From Stercorarius parasiticus (taxonomy: Eukaryota > Chordata > Aves > Charadriiformes > Stercorariidae), in contig VWZL01000430.1 of NCBI GenBank assembly GCA_013396915.1, forward strand, positions 1,253,309-1,317,308: 64,000 nt of DNA, in the 5' to 3' direction. Position 1 is the first letter of the stretch. Each line of letters starts with the position of its first letter. A model generated the notes under the pieces. It saw only the letters and a program-made list of their open reading frames with translations, had not been told where the DNA came from and did no database searches. This document shows positions 26,001 to 36,880 of the stretch, in pieces. The translations under genes were made by a program, and so were the position numbers.

Positions 26001-26180
26001 CTTGGCCTGGGAAGGACACAGTGGAGCCAGGAGGATAGTGGCTGCTCGTGACCAGGAGCAGCAGTGTAAATCATTCACCTTCCTTTTCTCTGGAGATAAG
26101 ATGAGCTGTTTGACCGGTCACCTGTTGCCAAGTCAGACATCTTACAGCCCTAATTGACCTGCATCTACACCAGTGGCAAC
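23084..26180. other. Unique non-coding sequence
   Basis: No gene is supported. An open frame of 201 codons at 23147-23752 (plus) has no recognisable domain and is overlapped by 108- and 128-codon frames on the other strand. The part from 24240 to 25060 is GC-rich. A short stretch near 25448-25475 (TGTGTTGGTTTGGCTGGCAA) resembles an avian ERV LTR end, but nothing else supports an insertion. Confidence 0.42.
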
Positions 26181-26760
26181 ATAGAATCATAGAATGGTTT
26201 GGGTTGGAAGGGACCTTAAAATTCATCTAATTCCAACTCCCCTGCCCTGGGCAGGGACACCTCCCACCAGACCAGGTCGCTCCACGCCCCGTCCAACCTG
26301 GCCTTGAACCCCTCCAGGGATGGGGCAGCCACAGCTTCTCTGGGCAACCTGGGCCAGGGGCTCACCACCCTCACAGCAAACAATTTCTTCCTAATATCTC
26401 ATCTCAACCTCCCCTCTTTCAGTTTAAAACCATCACCCCTTGTCCTATCATTACACTCCCTGATAAACAGCCCCTCCCCAGCTTTCCTGTAGGCCCCCTC
26501 CAGGGACTGGAAGGGGCTCTAAGGTCTCCCCGGAGCCTTCTCTTCTCCAGGCTGTACCCCCCCAACTCTCTCAGCCTGTCCTCACAGCAGAGGGGCTCCA
26601 GCCCTCCCAGCATCTCCGTGGCCTCCTCCGGCCCCGCTCCAACAGCTCCATGTCCTTCTTGTGCTGAGGGGTCTAGAGCTGGACACAGTACTCCAGGTGG
26701 GGTCTCCCCAGAGCGGAGTAGAGGGGCAGAATCACCTCCCTCAACTCCTCTGCCTCCCTG
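26181..26760 (-). repeat. CR1 LINE, about 580 bp
   Basis: From the ATTCTATG end (plus strand ATAGAATCATAGAATGG) through the full 3' untranslated part to the ORF2 segment around 'ctggacacagtactccaggtgg' and 'gagcggagtagaggggcagaatcacctccc'. Main local subfamily. The coding remnant is frameshifted. This is one of the more complete copies in the window. Confidence 0.95.
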
Positions 26761-27547
26761 GGCCTCTCAGGACCTTCGTTATTTATGAGGTTCTGCTCAG
26801 CTGACCAACAGATGCAAAAGGGAAAGGGGCCGACCAGCTATGGTAACCTTTTCCTCTGAGCAGATTCATAGTCTGGGGAGGATGACCCTGTTAAATACAG
26901 TTTACTAGACTCAAAATAGAGATGGCTGGGTGAAGGATTAGGCCCTATAACACCGAAGACCTGCCTGGGAGACTGAATAGTCTGATGTGTGAATACCAGA
27001 AAAAGACATATTTCTGGACATGCATTGTCTCCCTGCCTTTCTGCAGGGTGTTTATAGGTGTGAGGATGGGTTAACATCGTCTTTGGGCAGAGAGCTCGAG
27101 GGATGAGTGCAGCAGGCATCTCACCTGAGCAGAACGGGACCTGCTGAGACAGAGACATAGAATTAACGCCTCCCCGAGAGCATCCTCCACTGCCACAGGA
27201 ACAGGCTGCTGGGGAGAGGAACCGAGATGGCAGCGGAGATGCTAAAAAGGAAAGAAACAAAAAAGCCAGTCTGTTCCTCCTCCTGCCACGGCAGGACTTG
27301 GAGAGCACAGCCAGCGCTCTCTATCCCCAGGGCAGCTGCCATCTGTCCTCCCGCCACAATGCTGGTCTGGCTTAAGAGGTCCCACCTGCCTCACTTCCTG
27401 CCAAGCTCCCCTTCCTCTCCCTTCTCCATGAGAGTTGAGGTCTCCCCAGCAGCCCTGTGTCACAAAAGGGCCCTCTGACCACCCTGTCTAGCCCCCTGTG
27501 GGAAAACAGCCCCTATCTTATAGGGGATATCCCCTATCTTATCTATT
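26761..27547. other. Unique non-coding sequence
   Basis: About 790 bp between two minus-strand CR1 copies. A 156-codon minus-strand frame at 26838-27308 has no recognisable domain. A 'ccctatcttat' unit is doubled near 27511-27541. Confidence 0.45.
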
Positions 27548-27768
27548 TCATAGAATCATGGAATCACAGAACGGTTTGGTTGGAAGGGATCTTAAAAACC
27601 ATCCAGTGCCTCCCCCTGCCCTGGGAAGGGACACCTCCCACCAGACCAGGTTGCTCCAAGCCCCCTCCAACCTGGCCTTGAACCCCTCCAGGGATGGGGC
27701 AGCCACAGCTTCTCTGGGCAACCTGGGCCAGGGGCTCACCACCCTCAGAGTGAAAAATTTCTTCCTGA
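27548..27768 (-). repeat. CR1 LINE, 220-bp 3' end
   Basis: The plus strand reads TCATAGAATCATGGAATCAC, 'ggttggaagggatcttaaaaaccatccagtgcc' and the conserved 'cacctcccaccagaccaggttgctccaag' block, and breaks off at 'gtgaaaaatttcttcctgaa'. Main local subfamily, 5'-truncated. Confidence 0.95.
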
Positions 27769-30236
27769 AATTGGGGAAGATCTCCCTTTAATGGGGAAAC
27801 CTCTAAAAAGCTGCCCCAAGCTGCATATTTCTTAATGCAACCTCTTTTTCCATTCTCCAGTTTGTTGTGTGTGTGTGTGCAGAATGATCTGTTGGTCTTT
27901 AAATATGATTTATAGGAAAGTGAAGCAGAGGAATCTCCCAGCAGCTGTGCCTGATAAAGGGGAGCCCCTCACCAAGCAGCAGCTGATGCTGCCTGCTGCT
28001 CCCAGCACCTCTGAGATGAAAGGAGGAAACACTTGCCTTGAAGACAAACTGCACCCAAAAATGCTGGCGTCTCCCAGGAAGGAGAATTTACTACCAGTGA
28101 ACAGCAAGGCTGGGCTTTTTTCCCCTCTCTCTCACCATGTGGCTCTCAGGCACACATGATGCTTTCCAAACCAGCATTATCTGCATGGAGATTACTCCTC
28201 AAATGTGAACAGGAGCATGACCAAGGCATAGCAGTGAAATCACTGGAGTTTATTTCCCCTTCTGCAGCACATGGGGGATGCACAAGCCAGAGGTGTAACA
28301 AAAGGCATATGTTTTGGCATGCAAAGGGAAAACGTTTCTTTTTTTTTTTTTTCCAGGGGCTATTTTTATTTCTCTGGATCCGCTACATTAATTATGAGGC
28401 AAGTCTCTGCAATTGCAAGTCTCGAGAGAGAAGGGGAAGGTTCATTGGTTCTCACACACGTCTAGAAATGGGGAAGTTGGAGTTTTCCTTCTCTGTGTGC
28501 CCAGAGACACCTCATTTCTGAGCACCACTGGGTTTTCTGGCCATGCTGGGGATTGTGCCATTGCCTCCCAGCCTCACCTCTAGGAAGCAGGTGATTATGT
28601 GATAATCTCAAGCTCCATTGAAAAAGCTAATTATTTGTTTTGGAGAAAATGTGGAAAACTTGAGCCTCACAGACTCAAAACCCAATGGGCAAACAAAAGG
28701 AGAAAATAAAACAGATGGTTGTTTTTGCCATATTTTCTTGCATAATCACTGTTTTCTCCCAGATTGCACTTACAAAACTTGGTTGCTGCCGTCGTACATG
28801 TCGCTTCTAAACTTCCTGATTATCTGCAACTCCGCGGTGGCTGGCAGCAGGCTCACACGGGAGAGCCAGCCTCTGAGCAAATACTGTCACTTCATTAGCT
28901 ATTTTTAACAGCAACAAAGTTCTTGACTTTTAAGTTGATCCTACTATATTTAAGGGGCGGGTGGTGTGCCTCAGTCATTACTTCTGAATTTTTGGCATTA
29001 AAAATTGAATTTTCACTTCTTTCTGCCTCAAAAAGGCAAGCGGAAGATAATTTTCATAACTTGTGTCCTGGTGTGAATTTACTGCAGGGTTAAATACTTA
29101 GTAGAGGGCTTTAAGAAAGTCAGCAAGAGAGCTGAGCATTGTATTTCACGAGAGTACTATGTGCTGTGATGAAAAGGAGGAGTTGATGCCTGGGTGGCGA
29201 TGGCCAGCCACACCATGGCCATTAGCAGAGCCTGGCACCCGCTGTCTTGCAGCCATGCAGCAATGTTATGCATGCAAAACACATGCAGAAATCCTGCCAT
29301 GGGGCACAGCCGCGCTGCCCTCCCCAGCTGGGTCCAGAAGATGTGACCCCTTTCCAAACCAGGTCATTCTTCATCCTGAAAGATGTCTGCATGGGTTGAG
29401 CTGCTCCCATTCCCCCCTGGGGAAAGCAAACCCAGGGGGACTGGAAAACCTGAGATTGAATCTTTTGTCTGGTTTGAAGCTTGGATTGTTTTTACCTCTC
29501 TTCTCTAAGCAGAAGGCAGCCAGGTTTGTTGTTGTCCTCAATCCATCCCTTTAAAGCCATCCTTCTCTGTAGACAAGCTCCACAAGTGCTGGGGGGTTGT
29601 ATAACACAAGGTGAAAACCGTGCCTCAATTTATATTTAATCATTTATACAACAAGGAAATAAAAAACAAGGAGCCTGTCCCTCTCTTTGGCAATCCCTTC
29701 CAGCTGTGCATTGAATGAGATCCAGGCAACCAGCTTGCAGGCGTGAATTGTGCGGGCTGGTGGTGGCGGCCGGTGTCTGTGTGATGCTGTAGGTCTCTGC
29801 AACAGCAATCATGGGTCATCCATAATTTGGTTCCAGTGGGTCATGCTGGATCCATCCACTGCAGGGCTCTGCTCCCAGCCTCGTGCCCCCTGTGCTGGCC
29901 CCAAAAGCAGTTTGCAGCCAGGACTGGCTAAGCTGGCTGTCCATGAGGAGGGGAGAAGCACAGGACCTGGACTCTCCGAGACTGCGGCTTTGTGGGGTGA
30001 CAGCGGCACCATCACCCCAGGAGTCCGGGACAGGAAAGGCTTGTTTGTGGAGATGGGTGTCTGTTCTCGTTTTAGTGACCTGAGCATGACGTTAATGGTA
30101 TGGAATAAGGGGTGGAATATCCTGATTTGAGGTAAAACAGAACCAACTTTTTTTTCCAATAATTTTACTTTTTTGTTACGTCTGTTCTAACTGTCTGCAC
30201 TCTCTGAATTTAACGGCATATTCTTCAGACAGTGTC
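27769..30236. other. Unique non-coding sequence
   Basis: No gene is supported. It contains a short (TG)n run at 27865-27879 and a T-tract at about 28339-28354. Near its right edge, 30083-30109 resembles an inverted piece of the LTR that follows (described among the findings). Confidence 0.45.
30232..30236. repeat. Left copy of LTR target-site duplication
   Basis: GTGTC directly before the LTR start TGCTTTCAG; the same five bases follow the LTR end at 30897-30901. Confidence 0.75.
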
Positions 30237-30896
30237 TGCTTTCAGAGTGATAACGCTTGATGTTTATAGTGAACACCAGGGAATGGTATGTAGAGAGGGC
30301 CTTGCTTATACTTATTGCTATAACAACCAAGGCCAGCTCACTTTGTTATTTGCCCTGTTGGAGGATCGGAAGTGGAAAAGTGTAGAGGGGTGGCACCTGC
30401 GGGGAGGAGGGGACAGGACAGGTGACCCCAAACTGACCAACAGGGGTATTCCATCCCATCTGCCCCATGCTCAGTATAAAAGCTGAGGGATCAAAGGGTC
30501 AGCCCTCTTTCTTCAATGACCAGTGTCCGAGAAGGACCCTGTCTGTTCATCTGCCTTTGATCCCGATCTGAGCATTCCTGAATTCAGTTCCCGAATCCAG
30601 TTCCCATCCACCGCTGAGTTCTGTCTGGGACTTTCCCAGTGCCTGCTGGTGAGATGATCATCATCCTGGGAGCTTGATACAGTTTTGTATATATTATATA
30701 TATATTTCATTATTTTCCTTTTGATATTATTATCTTTTCTTTTCATTATTAATACTTCGTTAAAGTAGTTTAATTTTCTTTTCAATCTATAAGTATCTCC
30801 TTTATTTTCTCTCCCTTCTCTTCTCAGAAAGGAGAGAGAGAGGTATAGAGAGCATCTGTCATTCATTTAGTGGCCAGCCCAGCCCAAACCACGACA
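30237..30896 (+). mobile_element. Solo long terminal repeat of an endogenous retrovirus
   Basis: A 660-bp unit begins with TG (TGCTTTCAG) and ends with CA (CCACGACA), the canonical retroviral LTR ends, and is flanked by the 5-bp direct repeat GTGTC. It has the order expected of U3-R-U5: an upstream part with 'accaacaggggtattccat' and 'catgctcag', a TATA box at 30475, then an AT-rich downstream part with a (TA)n run near 30688-30710. The upstream motif resembles ERVL-class LTRs of birds. No internal gag, pol or env sequence lies on either side, so this is the product of LTR-LTR recombination. The class call is inference; the ends and duplication are directly visible. Confidence 0.8.
30475..30480 (+). 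promoter_or_regulatory. TATA box of the solo LTR
   Basis: TATAAA, followed by AGCTGAGG, about 240 bp into the LTR and 420 bp from its end. This is the expected position for the proviral promoter and the most convincing core promoter in the window. Whether it is active cannot be told. Confidence 0.6.
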
Positions 30897-30901
30897 GTGT
30901 C
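30897..30901. repeat. Right copy of LTR target-site duplication
   Basis: GTGTC immediately after the terminal CA of the LTR, identical to 30232-30236. A 5-bp duplication fits ERVL or some class I integrases. Confidence 0.75.
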
Positions 30902-33900
30902 TCTTGCTGCCATTCCCTTCTTGAGGATGTTCACAAGGATCTCTTCTCTCCCCTATTGATTTCATTTCTTAAGATGTTTTTAGGATCTTAAAAACCCTTG
31001 GCCTTCACCTCCCAGACTGTCTCCCTGGAGTCCCACGCTCCAGAGGGGTGAGCAGAAAGCAGGTGACCAGAGAGCAAGAGCCTCTTGTCCTTAGGCTAAA
31101 AAGGGGCTATTTTCATCCTCACTAAAGCAGAGAGGAGGCAGGACCCCAGGGGAAGAAGCAGCCTTTTACACAGCAGGCCTGAAGTACCTCTTGCTGACTG
31201 GTGCCAACGAATATCCCAGATGATGGTGACACCAGAGCCCACCTTTCCTGCTGCTCTGTGTCTCTGCTTTCCCTCAGGTCCCTCAGGTCCATCCCAGCAC
31301 TGCCGGCTCCTGCATCTCCGCACCCTGCCAGCCTGTGTAGAGGAGGCAGGGGGTTAATTTGGGCTGGGACATCAAGCCAGAGCTATCCCATGAGGATACA
31401 GAACTGCAGATCCTCAACCTCCCCCTGACAGCTCATGTCCCCCTGAGCTTCAGGGGGTTTCTCTCCACTCACAGGTGGATCTAACCAGGCTTTCCACAAC
31501 TCGTTATTCACTCATTGAACAAGAAAAATTAATGAATGTACACATGGAGGTCAGAGATTATTACTTGACAGTGCTAGAGGTGGCTCAGAGGGGTGTTACC
31601 CCAAGGTCAACCCTCGGCAGGTGTTTGCAAGATGGGGATGCAACGAGCTTCATTTAGAATTCACTTCACAGCGATTTGGTTTCTCACTAGCTCCAAGGCA
31701 GTGTGTGTCTGCAAATCCCACCAGGCGTTTCAGCATCAGCTCTATCCCCTCTGCCCAATTTCCTGGGCTCTGAGATGAAGGAATGCAGTTCATGGCCCAG
31801 GTCTTCACGTGTTGGCCAAGATGGTAGCCCTCCTTGTGTGTCTGTAGGTAAACAGATCCAGGCATCTCCAAATTCAGATGTTGACTTCAAGATATGCATT
31901 TTAAAACTTGCCTCATCCCCTTTGTTTCTCCAGTGCTTGTTTGTTATCTTCTTTAGAAGATGAAAAAAAAAGGCTTAGTTTTATGTAATCTAATTTTGAT
32001 GGAAAAGGATTATTTTCTTAAGACACTTTAGGGGCCATTTAACTTCCCAGTTGCCAAGACTGCCATATAAATTTGCTGATGACGTGACGTTGTTATCTAA
32101 CACCTGCTAAGAAAGTGGCACAAAGTAAGAAAAACACCTTCATAAGAAATTCCCAAATTGTTTGTCTTCTGGTAATGGATTAAATACAGATGTAGATTTT
32201 GGACCCAGAGAAAGCAAAAGGAGAGGGAAAACAGCCATATCTGCTTTTTTATTCTTCTTTCTGTTCATACATGCTCAGGGAAGGGTTTAGAGAGAAGCAG
32301 GTACCATCCCTAATACACAGTGAAATATTCGCTTTTCGATGAGATACTTCTCACCTGCCTTAATCTCTCTACACATGAAGCAAGTGAAGTCCTTTACTTC
32401 CCAGAGCTAAAGGGAAAGCAGCCACGACATTATGCCTGTTCTTTAACTGAAACAAAAATCTCGTTTTTAAACTGTTCAGTATTACCTTCTTTTTCTTCAT
32501 CAAAGGATACAAGGAAGAGAAAAGGTCCTGGAGGATGCATGTAATTGTAACTCTTACAATTATTAAAAAAAAAAAAACCAAACAAAAAATGTTATTAATA
32601 AAAACCCTACCAAACTGGAAGAAATCAGCAATTATCCCAGGCTGCCTTATTTTTCATTTTTAGTGGAGAAGAAGTTCCTTTGTCTCCATGGTTAGGGTTA
32701 AACTAATTGTGCCCTTGGGTCTTCAAGAGAAAAAAAGATAAATGCAAGAGGCGGGTGGCAGGAAATCACTAATTCCTCGGAGCAGTCCTAAACTGGTGTA
32801 ACTCTACTTAGGACTGTTGGTTTCTGTGTGCTGTACCAATTAGTGCTGGCTGAGGATCTGGCCTAGAGTTTATACCCTTTCTGATTTTTACTTTAATTGC
32901 TCTTTCTGGATGTAATTGTGCAAAGAGGCCTATTAATATTATCCAGTAAAAAGGAGTGATTCACTAGCCCCATCTATAGCATCATTGCCTATTAAGGCTG
33001 TCTGAAACTCCCCTTGTAAGACTGCTTGGAGTTATAATTTTAATTTAAATCATTTGTGCTGAAACTTTTTATAATGGAGCATCCACCTCAGGCTGATTTT
33101 CTGTTTAAGGGGCAAGGGAGGGAGTGAACTTCAGCTAAAACAATTCAGCAGTTTCTAAGAACAAAGTTAGGGGAAAAAACATATTGTCTTCCCCAGCCTG
33201 CTAATTTTGGCCAACTTTTGTTCGAAAAGTTGTGACCCCCCCCATGCTTCACAACAGGGGCAGAAGGGTGATTTCTGGGTGAAGTTTATGCCATTTGTTA
33301 CCACCTAGAAAATCCAAGTTGTAATTGTATGGAAAAAAAATTGCTGCAAAGGCTGGGTCCAGCAAACCAGCTTGGTGCAATTTTGTTCGATCAACTGAAT
33401 TGGTTGGATGCAGCTGGCAGAGGGAGAACTTTTCTCTATGCCACATCCCGGCCACGTGTCCCTGCCACCTCCCTGGGCTCCCCGTGCCCCAGCTCCCCCC
33501 CGACCATGCTGGGCTCAGCCATCATGGGGCTGGGGTTAGTCCTCCATCGGATCAGGGACCCGAGCTGCATGATGGTGGTCCATGACTGGAGCAACACGAG
33601 GAAGGGGCACGCATGTGCTGCCAGGGTGTGGAGGGGGGAAGCAGGCTGCCAGCAGCCCACACTGACCCTGGGTTGTGTTTAACACCAAACCTCAGCTGTG
33701 CATTATAGAGATACAGCCCCTATAGCTTCAACTGCACGGGCCACCACTGGTCCAGGTGTGAGCAGGACCCTCTGTGTTTGCATCTCTCTGCTCCAGTGGG
33801 ATTTGCTGAATCTGCAGCAGACAGCAAAGCCACGGCTTCCCCCTGCCCTCAAGCATTCACCAGTTTGAGATCTTGCAGTTGAAAACTTCTTGAGTCACAT

Positions 33901-34751
33901 CCAGGGGAAAGAACCAGGGCTAGGGGTAGGCCAGAGCATGGAAACTGGGAACAGAGCTAAAGATATAGGAAAAGCCAAAAGGATTTGAAACTGGGATAGG
34001 AGCAGGAGATGGACAAGGAACTGGTGGGGGAGAACAGGCAACCAGAGGTTCACGGGATGCCCGGGATGCCCAGGATCAGACAAGGCGGTGTGCCAGGAGA
34101 AGCTCCGGGAGTAGGAGCCAGGGCACAGGGAGGGAGCACTTGCAGAAAGCAGACCGCCTTGAAGGGTGCAAATGGTGCCAGGGGCTGCTCCAGCATCAAA
34201 GGGAGAGGACAGGGCAGGAATCATGCGGCAGAGGTGGGCAGGAGGAGCTGGAGCTTCATGGGATCATTTAGTGGGAAACTGGGTGGGCTTCCCCAAGTGA
34301 TGCTACAGGGAACCAAGCCAGGACCAGGAAAGGTCCAAGCCCTATCCCTTCTCTGTCTGAGGGCAGTGGAGGTTGTCAACATGCAACATTTCCACTCTTG
34401 TTAGGGGCAGCGCTACTCGAGCACCACATTGGGAGAGAGGCTAGATGCCCCTTCTGTGAGTGTGTATGCTGTTAATCTGCATTTTCCTTTCTTTGCTATC
34501 AGCTATGGCATGTTGATAAACCACTTTGTTAATAGTTGGGGCATGTTAGGAAAAATCCTTAAAAGTAATAAAAATAACTATGGGAAAAAATTCTCATAAA
34601 ATATGAAGCAATATTTGACAATTCCAAACTGAAATATTAATGTTTTCCAACAACAAATATGCTCTGAAAGTATTTTTCCACGAGATGTTGCAATTCATAT
34701 CTTGGCATTAAAAAAAGTGTTCCAGCAACAAAGTCCTTGTGAGCTCTAGCC
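30902..34751. other. Unique, largely AT-rich non-coding sequence
   Basis: No gene and no clear young repeat in about 3.8 kb, the emptiest part of the window. A 13-A tract lies near 32564-32577 and a C-tract near 33237-33244. The section from 32860 to 33080 has the even AT-rich texture of conserved vertebrate non-coding elements. A tiny possible reverse-transcriptase relic at 32066-32104 is discussed in the findings. Confidence 0.45.
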
Positions 34752-34868
34752 AATATTATCCTCATATTATAAAAGGGAAACTGAGGCCCAGAGATGGAGA
34801 GTTTCCCATAATCCATCGGTAAGTTAGTGATGGAGCCCAGAAATCCCTTCTATTAACCCAATGTCCCT
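34752..34868 (-). repeat. MIR-type SINE remnant (ancient)
   Basis: The plus strand reads 'attatcctcatattataaaa', GGGAAACTGAGGCCCAGAGA, 'gttagtgatggagcccagaa' and 'tctattaaccca'. This is the reverse complement of the MIR core and 5' half: CTCAGTTTCC, the 'agctgtgtgacc' region (badly eroded) and the 'tggttaa' start. MIRs are tRNA-derived SINEs spread before the amniote radiation and are rare and eroded in birds. No RNA polymerase III promoter of usable quality remains. Confidence 0.75.
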
Positions 34869-36613
34869 GGGTAAGACTATGAAGTAGAGATGAGCATTGC
34901 CTTTAATTTTCCATCAGATGCTAAATGTCCTCTTTCGGTTTAGATCGGTACCTCACCTAATTCACTACATGCTCTTATTTCACTTGAGGAGATATGGGAA
35001 TTCTCACTGATCTTGGAGGAAATTGCTTTTCCTTTTGTTAGGAATAATTAGGAATGCAATTTATCTCCCTTTAATTATGAGTGCAGGAGGATAAATTTGC
35101 CTTGTTAAATATTTATTGTTCAAAATCAGGCAGTAAGAAGCAAAGCCCTGGAACTGCAGCCTAGGAAATATATCCCCTGGTTTCCAGTGTAACAATTTAA
35201 TCTGCTATTCTGCTCCTCAGATCAGTTTTCCAATTCAATGTGCAGCACAAATTCACCGGGGATAATATAAACTTTTACTGCTACTGGCTTTGGGGCTATG
35301 AAAACTTGGAGTTTCAGTCTCTTGGCTTGGAGATCAATACTGAAACTTAAGTGGCTAACATCCCCATACAAGGCTAGAATTTATTTTCTGTGGTTGTCTA
35401 TAAATCAATGACAATATAATGCCCATTCTGCTCATGCCTGCCTGTAGTTTATGGTGAGTAGCCATCCAGAATTTGACTAATATGTGAAACTATTTCTGTC
35501 CATTTGGTCCAACAGGCCAGGCAGGCATGTCAGAGAAGAGTAACTCTTCCAAGAGCTGCCTTTGTTCATAATAAATCTCCAATTAAAACCAAACAGATGT
35601 GGAGGGTGAATGTTTCATGCAGACCTTCGTCTGCGTCCTGCATTGTTAGCCCAGGACCGAGACATCAAACTCAACTCCATGGAAGATTCCCAGCATTCTT
35701 GGATTGCTTCAAATCGAAGCCTACTGAGAAAACATCTCTGTACTTTCAGGCTATTATTTGACCCATCAGGTCATGAAAATAAACACTTGAAGGAAGGGCA
35801 TATTTCTGTTAAATTCATATTTACAAAATCCAAGGGCTTGTTTCTTGCTCTTGCTCACAAGGTGGGAAGTGCCCATGGCACGGGCCATCCTATGCCAGAG
35901 ACAGCGACCTGATGACAGGACCACTTGTGACATTTTGGGCAATTCCTGGGGAGAGAGATGCCAGTGGGGTTACCCTGGGGAGTTATTAGGAGCAAGGAGA
36001 AGGAGAGAGTTGCACAAGTAAAGCACTGATTTCTGCTGATGCAGGACCTGACCTGTACCTACCTCCCAGTGATGTGACCCCACAAAAACAACTCTTTCTG
36101 TAGGGTTGATTTGGGTTTACAGAGGTAGAACCTGTTGTCAGGGTCTGGAGAGTGGAGGGGCTCTGCATGGCCACCCCAAGGGCATAATGCTGCCCATCTG
36201 AGGGGTCTCTGCTTGTGTGGTTAAACACTAAGTGCAAAGAGATCTTTTCTGAAGATCATTTCCATATTCTCCTTTTCCTCATCTCTGGCAGTGGCAGTTA
36301 ATTGCCAGTAAACTTAAAGTATCAGGAAATAATTCTGCATACAGCATGGATCCAGCATTTGAAATTCATTGTTAGCGGAAAACAAGGACAAACGCTGCTG
36401 ATTGAGAAGGGGCTGGCCAAGACGATGACCAGCGTTGCTCTCTCTGGTTATACACTAAGGGAAAGGCAGCTTTTTCTCCAGATGCATAACATGGGATGAT
36501 CATGTCCAAAGAGGCTCTCTCTGGACACAACACCGCACAGCTGGCATCTGGATCTCCATCCGCCGTGCTTTTCAAGGTTGGATGCTGCACATGATACCAC
36601 CCTGGAGGTGTGA
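34869..36613. other. Unique AT-rich non-coding sequence
   Basis: No gene or repeat was recognised. The segment 34960-35300 has AATTA-rich stretches and few low-complexity runs, suggestive of (but not proof of) a conserved non-coding element. Confidence 0.42.
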
Positions 36614-36880
36614 ACTTCAGGGCCAGAGAGGACGATTAGCTCATCTCATCTGGCCTTAGGCAGAAAACAGAGGCTATAAAATTTCACCCAGTTACCTCTG
36701 TTTGACTAAAGCATCTCGACCAGAAAAATATCCAGACTCGACTTGGAGATTGTGAGGAACAAGGACTCGGCTCCACGTGGTCACTGGCTCCAGCATTGAT
36801 CAGTCTCAGTGGCAGAAGCAGGAGCCCAAGAGACAAATGCGTGGCCCTGAGTCCATCTTCTGGCTGGGGAGGGCTGAGGA
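36614..36880 (-). repeat. Ancient CR1 LINE 3' region (archosaur/turtle type)
   Basis: The plus strand carries in order 'ccagagaggacgattagctcat', 'aaaatttcacccagttacc', 'tgtttgactaaagcat', 'cagaaaaatatccagactcg' and a degenerate 'gccctgagtccatcttctggct'. These are the successive blocks of the 3' region of old CR1 lineages abundant in turtles and crocodilians, different from the avian CR1 around it. The terminal repeat is lost. It is about 25-30% divergent by eye. Inherited, not a recent insertion. Confidence 0.75.
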
